Shown: positions 8,207-17,318, numbered from the stretch's first letter. The stretch: DNA of 64,000 nucleotides from Planococcus salinarum (GCF_007004625.1 NZ_VIFV01000003.1:1-64000); one strand, 5' to 3'. Numbers and translations: made by a program. The notes: a model not told the origin generated them from the sequence alone.

Positions 8207-9414
8207 CCGCAAGATTCTCATCTGCCTCCGCTTACTTGCTTGACGCCTTTTTGATTGCGTTCGTTCTGCTGTTCATAGACGGTGGAACGGATATTCCACT
8301 GGTTGTTCTTTGGATGGCGCTGAGCTTTATCACAGGCTCGGTGGCCATGCTCATCAGTTGGCGAAAGCCTTATAATCCAACACCCGTGCTATTGGCGGCT
8401 GCTTTGGTCATGGCCTTATCATTGGTTGCTGGAGCTTCGGTCGGCACTTTTCTCGCTTTCACCATCATTTCTCTTTACAGGCTGCATGCGAGATTTTCGG
8501 AAATTGAAGACGGCAACAGCGGGGAAAGCAGTTTTTTGGTGCTATTTCTGCTTGGCTTCACCATTGCCCTAATACTGAGCATCTTCAACCCGCTCGGAAC
8601 TTCCAGTACACTTTTGCTGCCTGTGGCTGCCGGAGCAATAATCTTCTATACGGTATCGCGCATATCCTATCGATTTCTGAACGCCCGTCGGGATGGCGCA
8701 AAGTTATGGCAGGCGCTGGCTGCAGCGGGGGGGATAACCCTCCTTTCCGCAGGAACAGCTTTTCTGGTCTATGCAGTTGCAGAAGAAACCCGTCTGCTTG
8801 CAGGATCCCTGCTGGGAGGTATTCTTGCTGTAGTCCTATGGCCATTTGCAGGAATCCTCAGCTGGCTGGTGAATATGATTAATGGCATGACCAGTGAGGA
8901 AGAGATGTTGAGCAATCGCGATAATATGGAAGAAGCGCTGGAACAGCCTGAAATGCTTCCTTCTTCAGGTGGGGCGGAATTCGACTACACAATCGTTGCC
9001 GGCATCGCGGTGGTGTTGCTGGTGGTTGCAGGAATTCTCCTGATGCGCAAGATCAAGCCGGATCTCGGACAACCGAAAGAGGAACCAGTGGCAGAAATCA
9101 GCCGCTCTGCAGCAGTTACCGAGGTCGAGCAGGACATCAAACCGAATCACAATTACGATATGATTGATATCCATGAAATCCGCAGAGCTTTCCGGGAATT
9201 TGAAGTGGAAGCAATCGCTGCAGAAAAAGGGCGCCTGCCGCACGAGACCCTGCGGGAGTGGGCACAGCGGCAGGACCTGGCGATATCTGCAGGCTTTTTC
9301 CATACTTACGATAAGGTGCGGTACAGCACAGGCCATCTGGCGGAAAATGAAGCTTTGCCATTCCTGGAAGAACTGGACCAAATAAAAAGAAATCTTTTCA
9401 AGGAAAAGGTTTAA
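8203..9414 (+). CDS. polytopic membrane protein with C-terminal DUF4129-like domain
   Basis: Third gene of the MoxR-DUF58 operon; 403 residues with about seven hydrophobic segments up to residue 230, another at 265-285, and a cytoplasmic C-terminal helical domain (about 320-398) of the DUF4129 type. In B. subtilis the same position is YebA, which has a transglutaminase-like extracytoplasmic domain between the membrane part and DUF4129. That domain is absent here: the segment between TM7 and the last TM is only about 40 residues. It may therefore be a scaffold rather than an enzyme. Confidence 0.75.
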   Translation: MTARFSSASAYLLDAFLIAFVLLFIDGGTDIPLVVLWMALSFITGSVAMLISWRKPYNPTPVLLAAALVMALSLVAGASVGTFLAFTIISLYRLHARFSEIEDGNSGESSFLVLFLLGFTIALILSIFNPLGTSSTLLLPVAAGAIIFYTVSRISYRFLNARRDGAKLWQALAAAGGITLLSAGTAFLVYAVAEETRLLAGSLLGGILAVVLWPFAGILSWLVNMINGMTSEEEMLSNRDNMEEALEQPEMLPSSGGAEFDYTIVAGIAVVLLVVAGILLMRKIKPDLGQPKEEPVAEISRSAAVTEVEQDIKPNHNYDMIDIHEIRRAFREFEVEAIAAEKGRLPHETLREWAQRQDLAISAGFFHTYDKVRYSTGHLAENEALPFLEELDQIKRNLFKEKV

Positions 9415-9476
9415 ACTTATATACATCGGGGCATACTAATAAAGAACACAGCAACATTCTCATTTCCCCCTTTTGT

Positions 9477-9515
9477 GGTCGGTCCAGTAACCTGGATCGG
9501 CTTCTTTTTTTTTGT
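9477..9515 (+). terminator. Rho-independent terminator of the first MoxR operon
   Basis: CGGTCCAG pairs with CTGGATCG around a short loop and is followed by a long T-run. Confidence 0.75.
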
Positions 9516-9524
9516 TTTTTTTAT

Positions 9525-9965
9525 CCTGTCTCCAGCAGCCCAGTTCTTCGGGTCATAAATCAGCCCAGCTGCTGTAGGATAAAGGCTGCTCCTGTCTCTG
9601 CATCGCTACGCTGCTTCGTCGCAAAGAGATGGGCCCATAATGGGCCATCTCTTCGCAGTCGCTTTTCTATTGTCCAGACTCCAGCGGCCCAGCCCCTCGA
9701 GTCGCTTCGGTCTTGTGTCTGCATCGCTTCGCTAGCTTCGACACATGAAAAAGAGCTGCCAGCAATGGCAAAGGACGCCATTACTTACAAGCCCTCCAGC
9801 GCTTGTCGGAGCTTAACGGGCGTAGTCGCTTTTCTATTTGTCTAGACTCCTACGGCCCAGCTCTTCGGGTCATAAGCCACTTTGGCTGTGCAGCTGAAAT
9901 GATGCCGCTTCGCCAAATCGTCTTATGCCTTTCAGAGCTTAACGGGCGTAGTCGCTTTTCTTTAC
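9525..9965. repeat. cluster of three dispersed intergenic repeat copies
   Basis: This stretch has no credible gene. It holds three tandemly placed, diverged copies (about 9525-9672, 9662-9835, 9836-9965) of a repeat that starts near GTCCAGACTCCNGCGGCCCA, often carries TCTTCGGGTCATAA and GCATCGCTTCGCTAGCTTCG, and ends with GCTTAACGGGCGTAGTCGC plus TTTTCT. The first copy has a hairpin (9625-9652) with arms AGAGATGGGCCCA and TGGGCCATCTCT. The same repeat is at 36532-36741 and a core-plus-hairpin fragment at 30646-30716. Confidence 0.85.
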
Positions 9966-10028
9966 TATATAGTGAATATACTGAAGATTTTTGCTAAACT
10001 GAAGATAGCTTGAAAAAGGAGGATACAT

Positions 10029-10916
10029 ATGAAGGTCGGTTTTATCGGTACAGGGGTTATGGGCAACAGCCTGGTCAAGCACTTGCTTGAAGAAGGACAT
10101 GAAGTTTCCATTTATACACGGACAGCGTCGAAAGCCACGAATTTATTGGAGGCTGGAGCGTTATGGAAGGATTCGCCCAAATTGTTGGCAGCGGATGCAG
10201 AAGTGGTTTTTACAATGGTCGGCTATCCTTCAGACGTGGAAGAAATTTACTTTGGTGAGGAAGGCATTATTGAAAATGCAAAAGAAGGCGCAGTCCTTAT
10301 CGATCTAACAACCTCGAAACCCGAACTGGCACGGGACATTTTTAAGGCCTCCCTCAAAAGAGGAGTATCCTCATTGGATGCACCGGTTTCAGGTGGAGAT
10401 GTGGGAGCCCGAAGCGGTCTGCTGTCCATAATGGTGGGTGGAGAAGAAGCAACCTTCAAACAAATGCAGCCCCTATTGGATCTGTTCGGGGGCAATATTG
10501 TCCATCAGGGACCAGCAGGAGCCGGTCAGCACACAAAAATGTGCAACCAGATTATCATTGCTTCAAACATGATGGGAGTCAGCGAAGCGCTGATCTATGC
10601 GCTGAAAGCGGGACTCGATCCGGAAACCGTTCTTTTATCCATTTCTTCCGGGGCTGCGGGATCCTGGTCTCTGTCGAATCTGGCGCCGAAAATGATTTCC
10701 CGTAATTTCGAGCCTGGCTTCTATATAAAACATTTCATTAAAGACATGAGAATTGCAGCAGATGAAGCCGAAGTGATGGGACTGGACCTGCCGGCTTTGC
10801 ATCTTTCGCTCAGCCTGTTTGAAAGTCTGGCGGAAAAGGGTTACGAAGACAAAGGAACCCAGGCCCTGATCGTTCAATATGAAGACAATAATTTCAAAGA
10901 GCCGAAGACTGTTTAG
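10029..10916 (+). CDS. ykwC: beta-hydroxyacid dehydrogenase, YkwC-like
   Basis: NAD(P)-dependent dehydrogenase of the 3-hydroxyisobutyrate / 6-phosphogluconate dehydrogenase family, 295 residues. The dinucleotide motif GTGVMG is at 7-12, the family signature DAPVSGGDVGA near 117-127, and the catalytic Lys170 lies in GAGQHTKMCNQ. Substrate is unknown; family members act on 3-hydroxyisobutyrate, tartronate semialdehyde or similar short hydroxyacids. AAAAGGAGG stands ahead of the ATG. Genomic position next to ykyB supports the YkwC name. Confidence 0.88.
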   Translation: MKVGFIGTGVMGNSLVKHLLEEGHEVSIYTRTASKATNLLEAGALWKDSPKLLAADAEVVFTMVGYPSDVEEIYFGEEGIIENAKEGAVLIDLTTSKPELARDIFKASLKRGVSSLDAPVSGGDVGARSGLLSIMVGGEEATFKQMQPLLDLFGGNIVHQGPAGAGQHTKMCNQIIIASNMMGVSEALIYALKAGLDPETVLLSISSGAAGSWSLSNLAPKMISRNFEPGFYIKHFIKDMRIAADEAEVMGLDLPALHLSLSLFESLAEKGYEDKGTQALIVQYEDNNFKEPKTV

Positions 10917-10932
10917 TCCACGGCTCTCTGCA

Positions 10933-11394
10933 TCAATCGAAATATGATTTTTTTGGTGAATAAAACCTGTTCATTTCCGGTGGCTGATAGGATTTTGCAG
11001 GATTGGAAACTGCTTCATCCTTTTTGAGGGGCTGCAATCCGGTCAATTCACTTAAAATCTCTTTTGCAGACCGCAGGTTCATGCGGCTGGCAGGATTCCG
11101 GAACGTTTCATCCAGATGACCAAGATGTTCAAGGCTTTCAAAATCTTCTTTTTTCGGCAGCATATGGAAATAATAATTTCCGCATTTTACAAGCACAGAA
11201 GATTGCTGTTGACTTTTTCGGGGGTTTTTACTGAAGTGCAGCCCTATTTTTTGAGCGCGTTTCTGGAGAAGCATTTTATTTAATGCCTCTTTTTTCAAGG
11301 CATATAAATAATGATTGTCTGAAGCGGTTTTTGCGTGCCTGTTGACCGTGAAGATTGCCTGTGCAATTTCAGAATCCGTTTTGGAGTTAGACAT
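10933..11394 (-). CDS. ykyB: YkyB-like protein
   Basis: Soluble 153-residue basic protein matching what I recall of the YkyB family (154 residues in B. subtilis), with the conserved stretch from FTVNRHAKTASDN to LLQKRAQKIGLHFSKNP. Function is unknown. The frame extends to 11427, but ATG 11394 has AAAGGAATGA upstream. It converges on ykwC; an imperfect stem AGAGCCG/CGGCTCT (10898-10927) across the junction may act as a shared terminator though it lacks a T-run. Confidence 0.8.
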   Translation of the reverse strand: MSNSKTDSEIAQAIFTVNRHAKTASDNHYLYALKKEALNKMLLQKRAQKIGLHFSKNPRKSQQQSSVLVKCGNYYFHMLPKKEDFESLEHLGHLDETFRNPASRMNLRSAKEILSELTGLQPLKKDEAVSNPAKSYQPPEMNRFYSPKKSYFD

Positions 11395-11653
11395 TGTCTC
11401 ATTCCTTTCATTTGTTATTTTATTCATAAAACATCTCCATTATATCAAAATTTTCTTGCAATGTGTATAACAAGTATCAGGGGTATTGATTCAGTTGAGG
11501 AAATAGGCGTAAATCACTGCTTTTCATCTCAAAAAGATTATATAAGCCGAAATAAAGGATTTGCATATAGAAGATACTTCGTTGCTGTTTTGCGGAATAT
11601 CGCCTTCTGCATTTACTTATTTCAACATATAGAGAAAAAAGGAGGAACTGTAA

Positions 11654-12421
11654 ATGTTCAAGGATCAAACAATTATTGTGACCGGCGGTTCGAGCGGGAT
11701 GGGTTTTCATATGGCGGAAAAGTTTGCGTCAGAAGGGGCGAATGTCGTCATAACTGGCCGGGATATGGAAAAGTTGAACGAAGCTGTTAAAAAGATGGCA
11801 AACTCCAGAGGGCAAGTGGAAGTTTTCCAAATGGATGTTCGGGAACCTGAACATGCCAAGGCGATGGTAAAATTTGCCCATGAAAAATTCGGTCGCATCG
11901 ATGGCCTTGTCAATAATGCAGCAGGGAACTTTATCGTTCACGCGGAAAAACTGTCCCCGAACGGCTGGAAGTCGGTAATCGATATTGTATTGAACGGTAC
12001 ATTTTTCTGTTCGCACGCTGTCGGAAATTACTGGATTGAAAATGGCACAAAAGGCAATATCCTGAATATGCTTGCCACTTATGCATGGAATGCAGGTGCA
12101 GGAGTTGCCCATTCGGCTGCAGCGAAAGCCGGCGTCATGTCCTTGACCCGCACACTCGCTGTCGAGTGGGGAACGCAATTTGGAATCCGTGTAAACGGCA
12201 TTGCACCGGGGCCGATTGAACGGACAGGCGGAGCGGAAAAATTATGGGAGTCGGAAGGAGCGGCGAAACGTACGCTGGAGTCCATTCCACTCGGCCGCCT
12301 GGGCAAACCGGAAGAAATAGCAGAGTTGGCGGCTTTCATCATGTCGGATAAAGCTTCCTATATGAACGGAGAAATCGTCACTTTGGACGGTGGACAATGG
12401 CTGAACAAATTTCCTTTTTAA
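11654..12421 (+). CDS. fadH: 2,4-dienoyl-CoA reductase (short-chain dehydrogenase)
   Basis: NADPH-dependent reductase used in beta-oxidation of unsaturated fatty acids, YkuF/FadH type, 255 residues. It shows the SDR dinucleotide motif TGGSSGMG (10-17) and NAAGNF (near 89-94). The classical YxxxK is replaced by HSAAAKAG (about 153-160), which is normal for the DECR branch rather than a defect. Ends in DGGQWLN, typical of FadH. AAAAGGAGG lies before the ATG. The 259-base divergent region with ykyB holds only promoters. Confidence 0.9.
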   Translation: MFKDQTIIVTGGSSGMGFHMAEKFASEGANVVITGRDMEKLNEAVKKMANSRGQVEVFQMDVREPEHAKAMVKFAHEKFGRIDGLVNNAAGNFIVHAEKLSPNGWKSVIDIVLNGTFFCSHAVGNYWIENGTKGNILNMLATYAWNAGAGVAHSAAAKAGVMSLTRTLAVEWGTQFGIRVNGIAPGPIERTGGAEKLWESEGAAKRTLESIPLGRLGKPEEIAELAAFIMSDKASYMNGEIVTLDGGQWLNKFPF

Positions 12422-12520
12422 GTAAATAATCACTCTTTTAAATAGTTTCATGTTTTGCGATGTGGTATGATGAAATCGGAGTGATTAGCATCAGTTTCTG
12501 ATGCAAAAGGAGTAGAGCCC

Positions 12521-12970
12521 ATGATTTCATTACCAAGCAAAGACTTTCTTGAAACTCAGATAGAAGATTTTATTATTTCCTCTGAAAAGGTTGCACACGT
12601 TCAACTCGGCAATAGTGCAGAGCATGCATTGCTTGTTTTGACGAAAACGGGGTATTCGGCAATTCCCGTGCTGGATATGAAATACCGTTTCCAGGGACTG
12701 ATCAACACCCAGCTCATCACAGAGTCCATACTGGGCCTGGATCATATTGAATATGAAAAATTACCGGAAATTAAAGTCCAGGATATTATGCAGACAGAGA
12801 TTCCATTGATAAAGAGTAACGATCGTTTCCAAAAGGCATTGGACTTGCTCATTGACCAGAACTTCCTGTGTGTGGTTGATGAAGACGGTTTGTTCATGGG
12901 AATCCTGACAAGGCGCGTAGTGCTGAAGCAATTGAAAAAGCAGATTTATCAAATCAGAAATAGTCACTGA
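12521..12970 (+). CDS. darB: tandem-CBS protein, c-di-AMP receptor DarB (YkuL)
   Basis: Small 149-residue protein made of two CBS domains (about 18-75 and 85-145). By family and position it is YkuL, called DarB/CbpB, which in B. subtilis binds cyclic di-AMP and when unbound activates the (p)ppGpp synthetase Rel and pyruvate carboxylase. A pyruvate carboxylase gene is present in this window (57877). AAAAGGAG precedes the ATG. A terminator follows directly. Confidence 0.87.
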   Translation: MISLPSKDFLETQIEDFIISSEKVAHVQLGNSAEHALLVLTKTGYSAIPVLDMKYRFQGLINTQLITESILGLDHIEYEKLPEIKVQDIMQTEIPLIKSNDRFQKALDLLIDQNFLCVVDEDGLFMGILTRRVVLKQLKKQIYQIRNSH

Positions 12971-12974
12971 CAGG

Positions 12975-13001
12975 AAGGCCTCAAAGCAAGAGGCCTTTTT
13001 T
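12975..13001 (+). terminator. terminator after darB
   Basis: AAGGCCTC and GAGGCCTT pair around AAAGCAA, followed by T-run. Confidence 0.85.
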
Positions 13002-13029
13002 GTGTCATTCGAAAAGAGGGTATTTGAAT

Positions 13030-14514
13030 ATGAACACAACAAACCGTCCGCTGGTTCTGGCATCTGTAATGCTGGCAATGTTTGTGGGTGCCGTAGAGGC
13101 GACGATAGTTGCAACAGCAATGCCGAGCATTGCCGCAGATCTGGGAGGCTTTTCGAAATACAGCTGGGTTTTTTCAGCATATTTATTGATGACGACAGTG
13201 ACTGTCCTGATTTATGGGAAGCTGTCGGATATTTTCGGCCGCAAACCAATTTTCACATTTGGCATAGTGCTGTTTCTTTTTGGATCATTGATGTGCGGAC
13301 TGGCGTCTTCGATGGATCAGCTGATCATTTTCCGTCTCATTCAGGGAATGGGTGCCGGTGCCGTATTGCCGATTGCCACCACCATTGTGGGAGATATTTA
13401 CTCGGCTGAAGAACGCGCGAAGATTCAGGGCTATCTCTCAAGCGTCTGGGGAATTTCGGCGGTATCAGGTCCCGCAATCGGTGGGATACTGGTCGCGACA
13501 GTCGGCTGGCAATATGTATTCTGGGTGAACATCCCCCTGGGAATAATGGCGCTTGCCGGTGTGCTGCTGTTTCTGAAAGAACCGAAGAGAAACGGCAAAC
13601 AGTCAATCGATTATGCCGGGGCAATGCTGCTGACGACCGGTTTGGTCAGTCTTTTGTATCTGCTGGTTGAAGGAGGGGTCGGTTTTGACTGGCTTTCGGC
13701 TTCTGCCGGTATTCTCCTTGCAGTTGCTGCACTGTCTTTCACCTTATTCGTTATCGTCGAGCGCAGAGCAAAAGATCCCATTATGCCTTTCGATATATGG
13801 AAGAACCGGACAATTTTATACGCCAACCTGGTTTCGCTCGCCACTGGGATCATTCTGATTTCCGTTTCAAGTTACTTGCCGACATACGTAACCGGCGTCA
13901 TGGAGCAGCCTGCAGCGATAGCCGGCTTCACTTTGACTGCCATGTCGATCGGTTGGCCGATTGCCGCCACTTTATCGGGACGGTTGTTGGTCAGGTTCGG
14001 ATATTTCCGTACGTCTCTTGCCGGCGGCGCATTCCTGGTTGCCGGAGCATTAATGTTCGTTATCATGCGTCCGGAATCGGGACCGTGGTGGGCAGCTTTC
14101 TCAAGTTTTGTAATCGGTATTGGAATGGGATTGACGAGCACCGCCTTCATCGTTTCCATCCAAAGCGCGGTTAACTACGAAAAGCGCGGAGTGGCCACTG
14201 CATCAAACATGTTCATGCGGAATCTCGGCAGCACCATTGGCGTCGCGCTCCTGGGTACAGTCCTCAATACATCCCTGCTCAACTATTTCGCAAACAGCGA
14301 TGAAGGCGAAGGGCATGATCTGGACTCCATCAATTCGCTTTTGACGGTTGAGAGCCGGGCGGACATGCCGGCAGAAACGCTGCACTATCTCCAAAATGGC
14401 TTATCGTTGGCGCTGCAGAACGTTTATGCGTTGATGGCGGTGTTTGCCGTTATCAGCCTGATGCTGATTTTCGGTCTCCCGCGGGATAAAGGAGTGAGAA
14501 AAAATGTCCAATGA
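13030..14514 (+). CDS. MFS multidrug exporter, DHA2 (14-TM) family
   Basis: Proton-coupled drug efflux protein of the EmrB/QacA type, 494 residues with about 14 hydrophobic segments. Family motifs include GKLSDIFGRKP in the loop after TM2 and the motif C region WGISAVSGPAIGG in TM5. The frame extends to 13000 within the preceding terminator, but ATG 13030 has AGAGGG upstream. Its last 11 bases overlap the start of ccpC, so the two are probably translated together; in B. subtilis the ccpC neighbour is a different set (flavodoxin genes). Substrate unknown. Confidence 0.85.
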   Translation: MNTTNRPLVLASVMLAMFVGAVEATIVATAMPSIAADLGGFSKYSWVFSAYLLMTTVTVLIYGKLSDIFGRKPIFTFGIVLFLFGSLMCGLASSMDQLIIFRLIQGMGAGAVLPIATTIVGDIYSAEERAKIQGYLSSVWGISAVSGPAIGGILVATVGWQYVFWVNIPLGIMALAGVLLFLKEPKRNGKQSIDYAGAMLLTTGLVSLLYLLVEGGVGFDWLSASAGILLAVAALSFTLFVIVERRAKDPIMPFDIWKNRTILYANLVSLATGIILISVSSYLPTYVTGVMEQPAAIAGFTLTAMSIGWPIAATLSGRLLVRFGYFRTSLAGGAFLVAGALMFVIMRPESGPWWAAFSSFVIGIGMGLTSTAFIVSIQSAVNYEKRGVATASNMFMRNLGSTIGVALLGTVLNTSLLNYFANSDEGEGHDLDSINSLLTVESRADMPAETLHYLQNGLSLALQNVYALMAVFAVISLMLIFGLPRDKGVRKNVQ

Positions 14515-15379
14515 AGAAATGATCATCAAAATTTTGGCAGAAGAGGGGAATATGCGAAAAGCTGCGGAACGCCTCTTTTTGTCTCAGCCGGCTTTGTCCC
14601 AGAGGCTGCAATCGATTGAGAAAGAATGGGGACAGCAATTATTCATCCGTTCCCAAAAAGGGTTAACACCGACACCGGCCGGGGAACTGGTCATCGCCTA
14701 TTCGAACGAAATGCTTCAGCGCAAAGAGGAAATCTTTGAAGTGCTCCATACACTGACGTCCAAAGTGCACGGGACACTGAAGATAGCCTGTGCCTCAATT
14801 ATCGGCCAGAATTGGCTGCCAAAAGTGCTGAAGGATTTTGTTACATTATATCCTCAGGCAAAAATCCAGCTGATTACCGGCTGGAGCTCAGAGATAACGA
14901 GAGCACTGTATGAAGGCGAGGCACACATCGGCATCGTCCGGGGCCATACGGACTGGAAAGGGAAAAAGATTCACCTCTTCCGGGATACGCTGTATCTGGT
15001 TGACAAAGAAATCGAATCATTGGACGAAGTGATGAAAACCGAGCGTCCGTTCATCCAGTTTAAAAGCGATTCCAATTATTATGAAGAAATTCAGCAATGG
15101 TGGCAGAAGCATTTCGCTTCCAATCCAAAGCGGCAAATTACAGTTGATCAAATCGAAACCTGTAAACAGATGGCCGTTAACGGCATCGGATACGCAATAC
15201 TGCCCTCCATTACCTTGAACGGTACTGAAGACGTCAATACTGTCGCGTTGGCGAGCAATGCAGAAGAGCTTGAATTGACAAGAGATACATGGCTGATCGG
15301 TTATGATTCCGCATTCGAATTGCGGCAGGTTACTGCTTTTGTAGAAATTGTGCAAAAACATGCCGCTTTATTACGGTAG
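14504..15379 (+). CDS. ccpC: LysR-family regulator CcpC
   Basis: Transcription factor that in Bacillus and Listeria represses citrate synthase and aconitase genes and responds to citrate. 291 residues; N-terminal HTH at about 14-35 (NMRKAAERLFLSQPALSQRL), then the co-inducer domain with CcpC-typical segments SIIGQNWLPKVLK, LITGWSSE and DQIETCKQMA near residues 222-231. Its ATG lies inside the end of the exporter gene, without a clear separate promoter, so it may depend on transcription of that gene or on an internal start. The regulated genes citB/citZ are not in the window. Confidence 0.9.
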   Translation: MSNEEMIIKILAEEGNMRKAAERLFLSQPALSQRLQSIEKEWGQQLFIRSQKGLTPTPAGELVIAYSNEMLQRKEEIFEVLHTLTSKVHGTLKIACASIIGQNWLPKVLKDFVTLYPQAKIQLITGWSSEITRALYEGEAHIGIVRGHTDWKGKKIHLFRDTLYLVDKEIESLDEVMKTERPFIQFKSDSNYYEEIQQWWQKHFASNPKRQITVDQIETCKQMAVNGIGYAILPSITLNGTEDVNTVALASNAEELELTRDTWLIGYDSAFELRQVTAFVEIVQKHAALLR

Positions 15380-15446
15380 AGTGATGAATTTTCATGCTGT
15401 ATCCGTTATAATTACACCATTAACTAATAGAAAGAGGTTTTAATCA

Positions 15447-16160
15447 ATGAAACAAATGGATGCCAATGAAATCATCTCGTACATACAGAACGCGAAGAAA
15501 TCGACACCTGTAAAAGTTTATGTAAAAGGACAGGGAGTTGCTGCATTAAATTATGGAGAGTCTGCCAAAGTATTTGGCGAAGGAAACCATGCGACAGTAT
15601 TCGGCGAGTGGTCGGATCTTGAAGCAGCGCTGGAACAGCACAGCTCGGCGATAGAAGACTTTGTTGTCGAAAATGATCGACGCAATTCTGCAATTCCCTT
15701 GCTTGATATGAAAAACATCAACAGCCGCATCGAACCGGGAGCATTTATCCGTGAAAACGTCGAAATCGGCAACAATTGCATCATCATGATGGGCGCTGTC
15801 ATCAATATCGGATCCGTTATCGGCGACGGCACAATGATCGACATGGGGGTTGTCATGGGTGGTCGTGCAACGGTTGGCAAGAATTGTCATATTGGTGCAG
15901 GAGCAGTACTGGCAGGCGTAATCGAGCCGGCATCAGCCACTCCGGTGATTGTGGAAGATAATGTAATGATCGGCGCCAATGCGGTCGTACTTGAAGGCGT
16001 GCGAATAGGCCAGGGCGCAGTTGTAGCCGCTGGTGCTATCGTCATCGAAGACGTCCCGGAAAATGCGGTCGTCGGTGGAACGCCAGCGCGTGTTTTAAAA
16101 TTGATGGATGAAAAAACCCGTTCGAAAACGGAAATCAAACAAGAACTGCGTCAATTGTAA
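15447..16160 (+). CDS. dapH: tetrahydrodipicolinate N-acetyltransferase
   Basis: Acetyl-CoA-dependent acetylation of tetrahydrodipicolinate, the branch step of the acetylated diaminopimelate/lysine route; cytosolic trimer. The 237-residue protein has an N-terminal helical domain and then left-handed beta-helix hexapeptide repeats (for example [32 protein letters not shown]) and a C-terminal [17 protein letters not shown] precedes the ATG. Followed 11 bases on by dapL, same operon. Confidence 0.93.
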   Translation: MKQMDANEIISYIQNAKKSTPVKVYVKGQGVAALNYGESAKVFGEGNHATVFGEWSDLEAALEQHSSAIEDFVVENDRRNSAIPLLDMKNINSRIEPGAFIRENVEIGNNCIIMMGAVINIGSVIGDGTMIDMGVVMGGRATVGKNCHIGAGAVLAGVIEPASATPVIVEDNVMIGANAVVLEGVRIGQGAVVAAGAIVIEDVPENAVVGGTPARVLKLMDEKTRSKTEIKQELRQL

Positions 16161-16171
16161 GTTGGCTCCCA

Positions 16172-17287
16172 ATGGACCTTATTAAAATAAGAAGAGACTT
16201 GCACACTATGCCGGAAATCGGATTCCAGGAATTTAAAACACAGCAGTATCTCCTGGAGCGGATCCGGTCCATGCCGCAGGAAAGAATGGAAATAGCCGAA
16301 TGGAAAACAGGTATTGCCGTAAAAGTACGCGGACAGAATGCCACCAAACTGATTGCGTGGCGCACGGATATTGATGGGCTTCCGATTGAAGAAGCGACCG
16401 GCCTGTCTTTCAGCTCGAACCGTAAGGGCTTCATGCATGCTTGCGGCCACGACATTCACATGGCCAATGCCCTCGGTTTGCTTGAGCAACTTATTGGAAA
16501 TCCGATCCAACAGGATGTCCTGATCCTTTTTCAGCCGGCGGAAGAAGGGCCCGGTGGCGCTCTGCCATTCCGGGAATGGCTGAAAACCGAAAGGCCGGAT
16601 CTTTGGCCGGATGAAATTTTCGCTATGCACATTGCTCCGGAACTGCCTGTCGGAACAGTAGCCACAAAACCCGGTTTACTGTTTGCCAATACTTCCGAAC
16701 TTTTCATCGATCTCCATGGAAGGGGTGGCCATGCGGCGTTCCCGCACCTGACAGAAGACATGGCAGTTGCAGGTGCTTCACTGCTGATGCAGCTGCAGAC
16801 GATTGTCAGCCGCAATATCAACCCGATGGATTCGGCAGTCCTGACCATCGGTAAATTTACGGCCGGCACGGTTCAGAACATCATCGCCGAAAATGCCCGG
16901 CTTGAAGGTACGATCCGGACATTGAACAACGAGTCGATGCTGAAGATGAAACAACGCATCGAAGCCCTCTGCAAAGCTGTTGAAATTGGCTCCAATTGCA
17001 GCATCTCCATCGATTATGGCGCTTCGTATTGCGAAGTTGACAATGACGGGGAATTGGCGGAGAAGTTTCTGGATTTTGCCGGTGTCGCTGAAGGCATCAC
17101 TGCTGTCCGCGCGGATGCCGCAATGACAGGGGAAGATTTCGGCTATTTTACGGAACAGATTCCCGGATTGATGTTTTGGGCAGGAGTCGCTTCGGAATTC
17201 GGGCTCCATCATGCAAAATTGAATCCGGATGAAAAGATTCTGGAATTCATGCCCGGCTTCATCCATCATTTTTTCAGCCGATTATAG
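16172..17287 (+). CDS. dapL: N-acetyldiaminopimelate deacetylase
   Basis: Metal-dependent M20-family amidohydrolase that removes the acetyl group from N-acetyl-diaminopimelate, giving L,L-diaminopimelate for lysine and peptidoglycan. 371 residues, close to B. subtilis YkuR. Metal-site motifs are HACGHDIHMA near 89-98, EEGPGG near 127-132 and MTGEDFGY near 318-325. The ribosome site is weak, so translation is probably coupled to dapH, whose stop is 11 bases upstream. Confidence 0.92.
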   Translation: MDLIKIRRDLHTMPEIGFQEFKTQQYLLERIRSMPQERMEIAEWKTGIAVKVRGQNATKLIAWRTDIDGLPIEEATGLSFSSNRKGFMHACGHDIHMANALGLLEQLIGNPIQQDVLILFQPAEEGPGGALPFREWLKTERPDLWPDEIFAMHIAPELPVGTVATKPGLLFANTSELFIDLHGRGGHAAFPHLTEDMAVAGASLLMQLQTIVSRNINPMDSAVLTIGKFTAGTVQNIIAENARLEGTIRTLNNESMLKMKQRIEALCKAVEIGSNCSISIDYGASYCEVDNDGELAEKFLDFAGVAEGITAVRADAAMTGEDFGYFTEQIPGLMFWAGVASEFGLHHAKLNPDEKILEFMPGFIHHFFSRL

Positions 17288-17288
17288 G

Positions 17289-17318
17289 AGCGGACAGCAT
17301 AGCGCTGTCCGCTTTTTT
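17289..17318 (+). terminator. terminator of dapH-dapL
   Basis: AGCGGACAGC pairs with GCTGTCCGCT, followed by T6. Confidence 0.88.

Noticed and set aside
9525-9965. Possible CRISPR array
   Set aside because: Copies are long, diverged, unevenly spaced and without unique spacers; no cas genes nearby.
9560-9997. Short ORFs on both strands in the repeat cluster
   Set aside because: They are built entirely of repeat sequence, have no ribosome sites, and the same reading occurs in the copy at 36.5 kb.
10898-10927. Strong terminator between ykwC and ykyB
   Set aside because: Only a 7-bp outer stem with an interrupted inner part and no T-run; kept as a note, not a feature.
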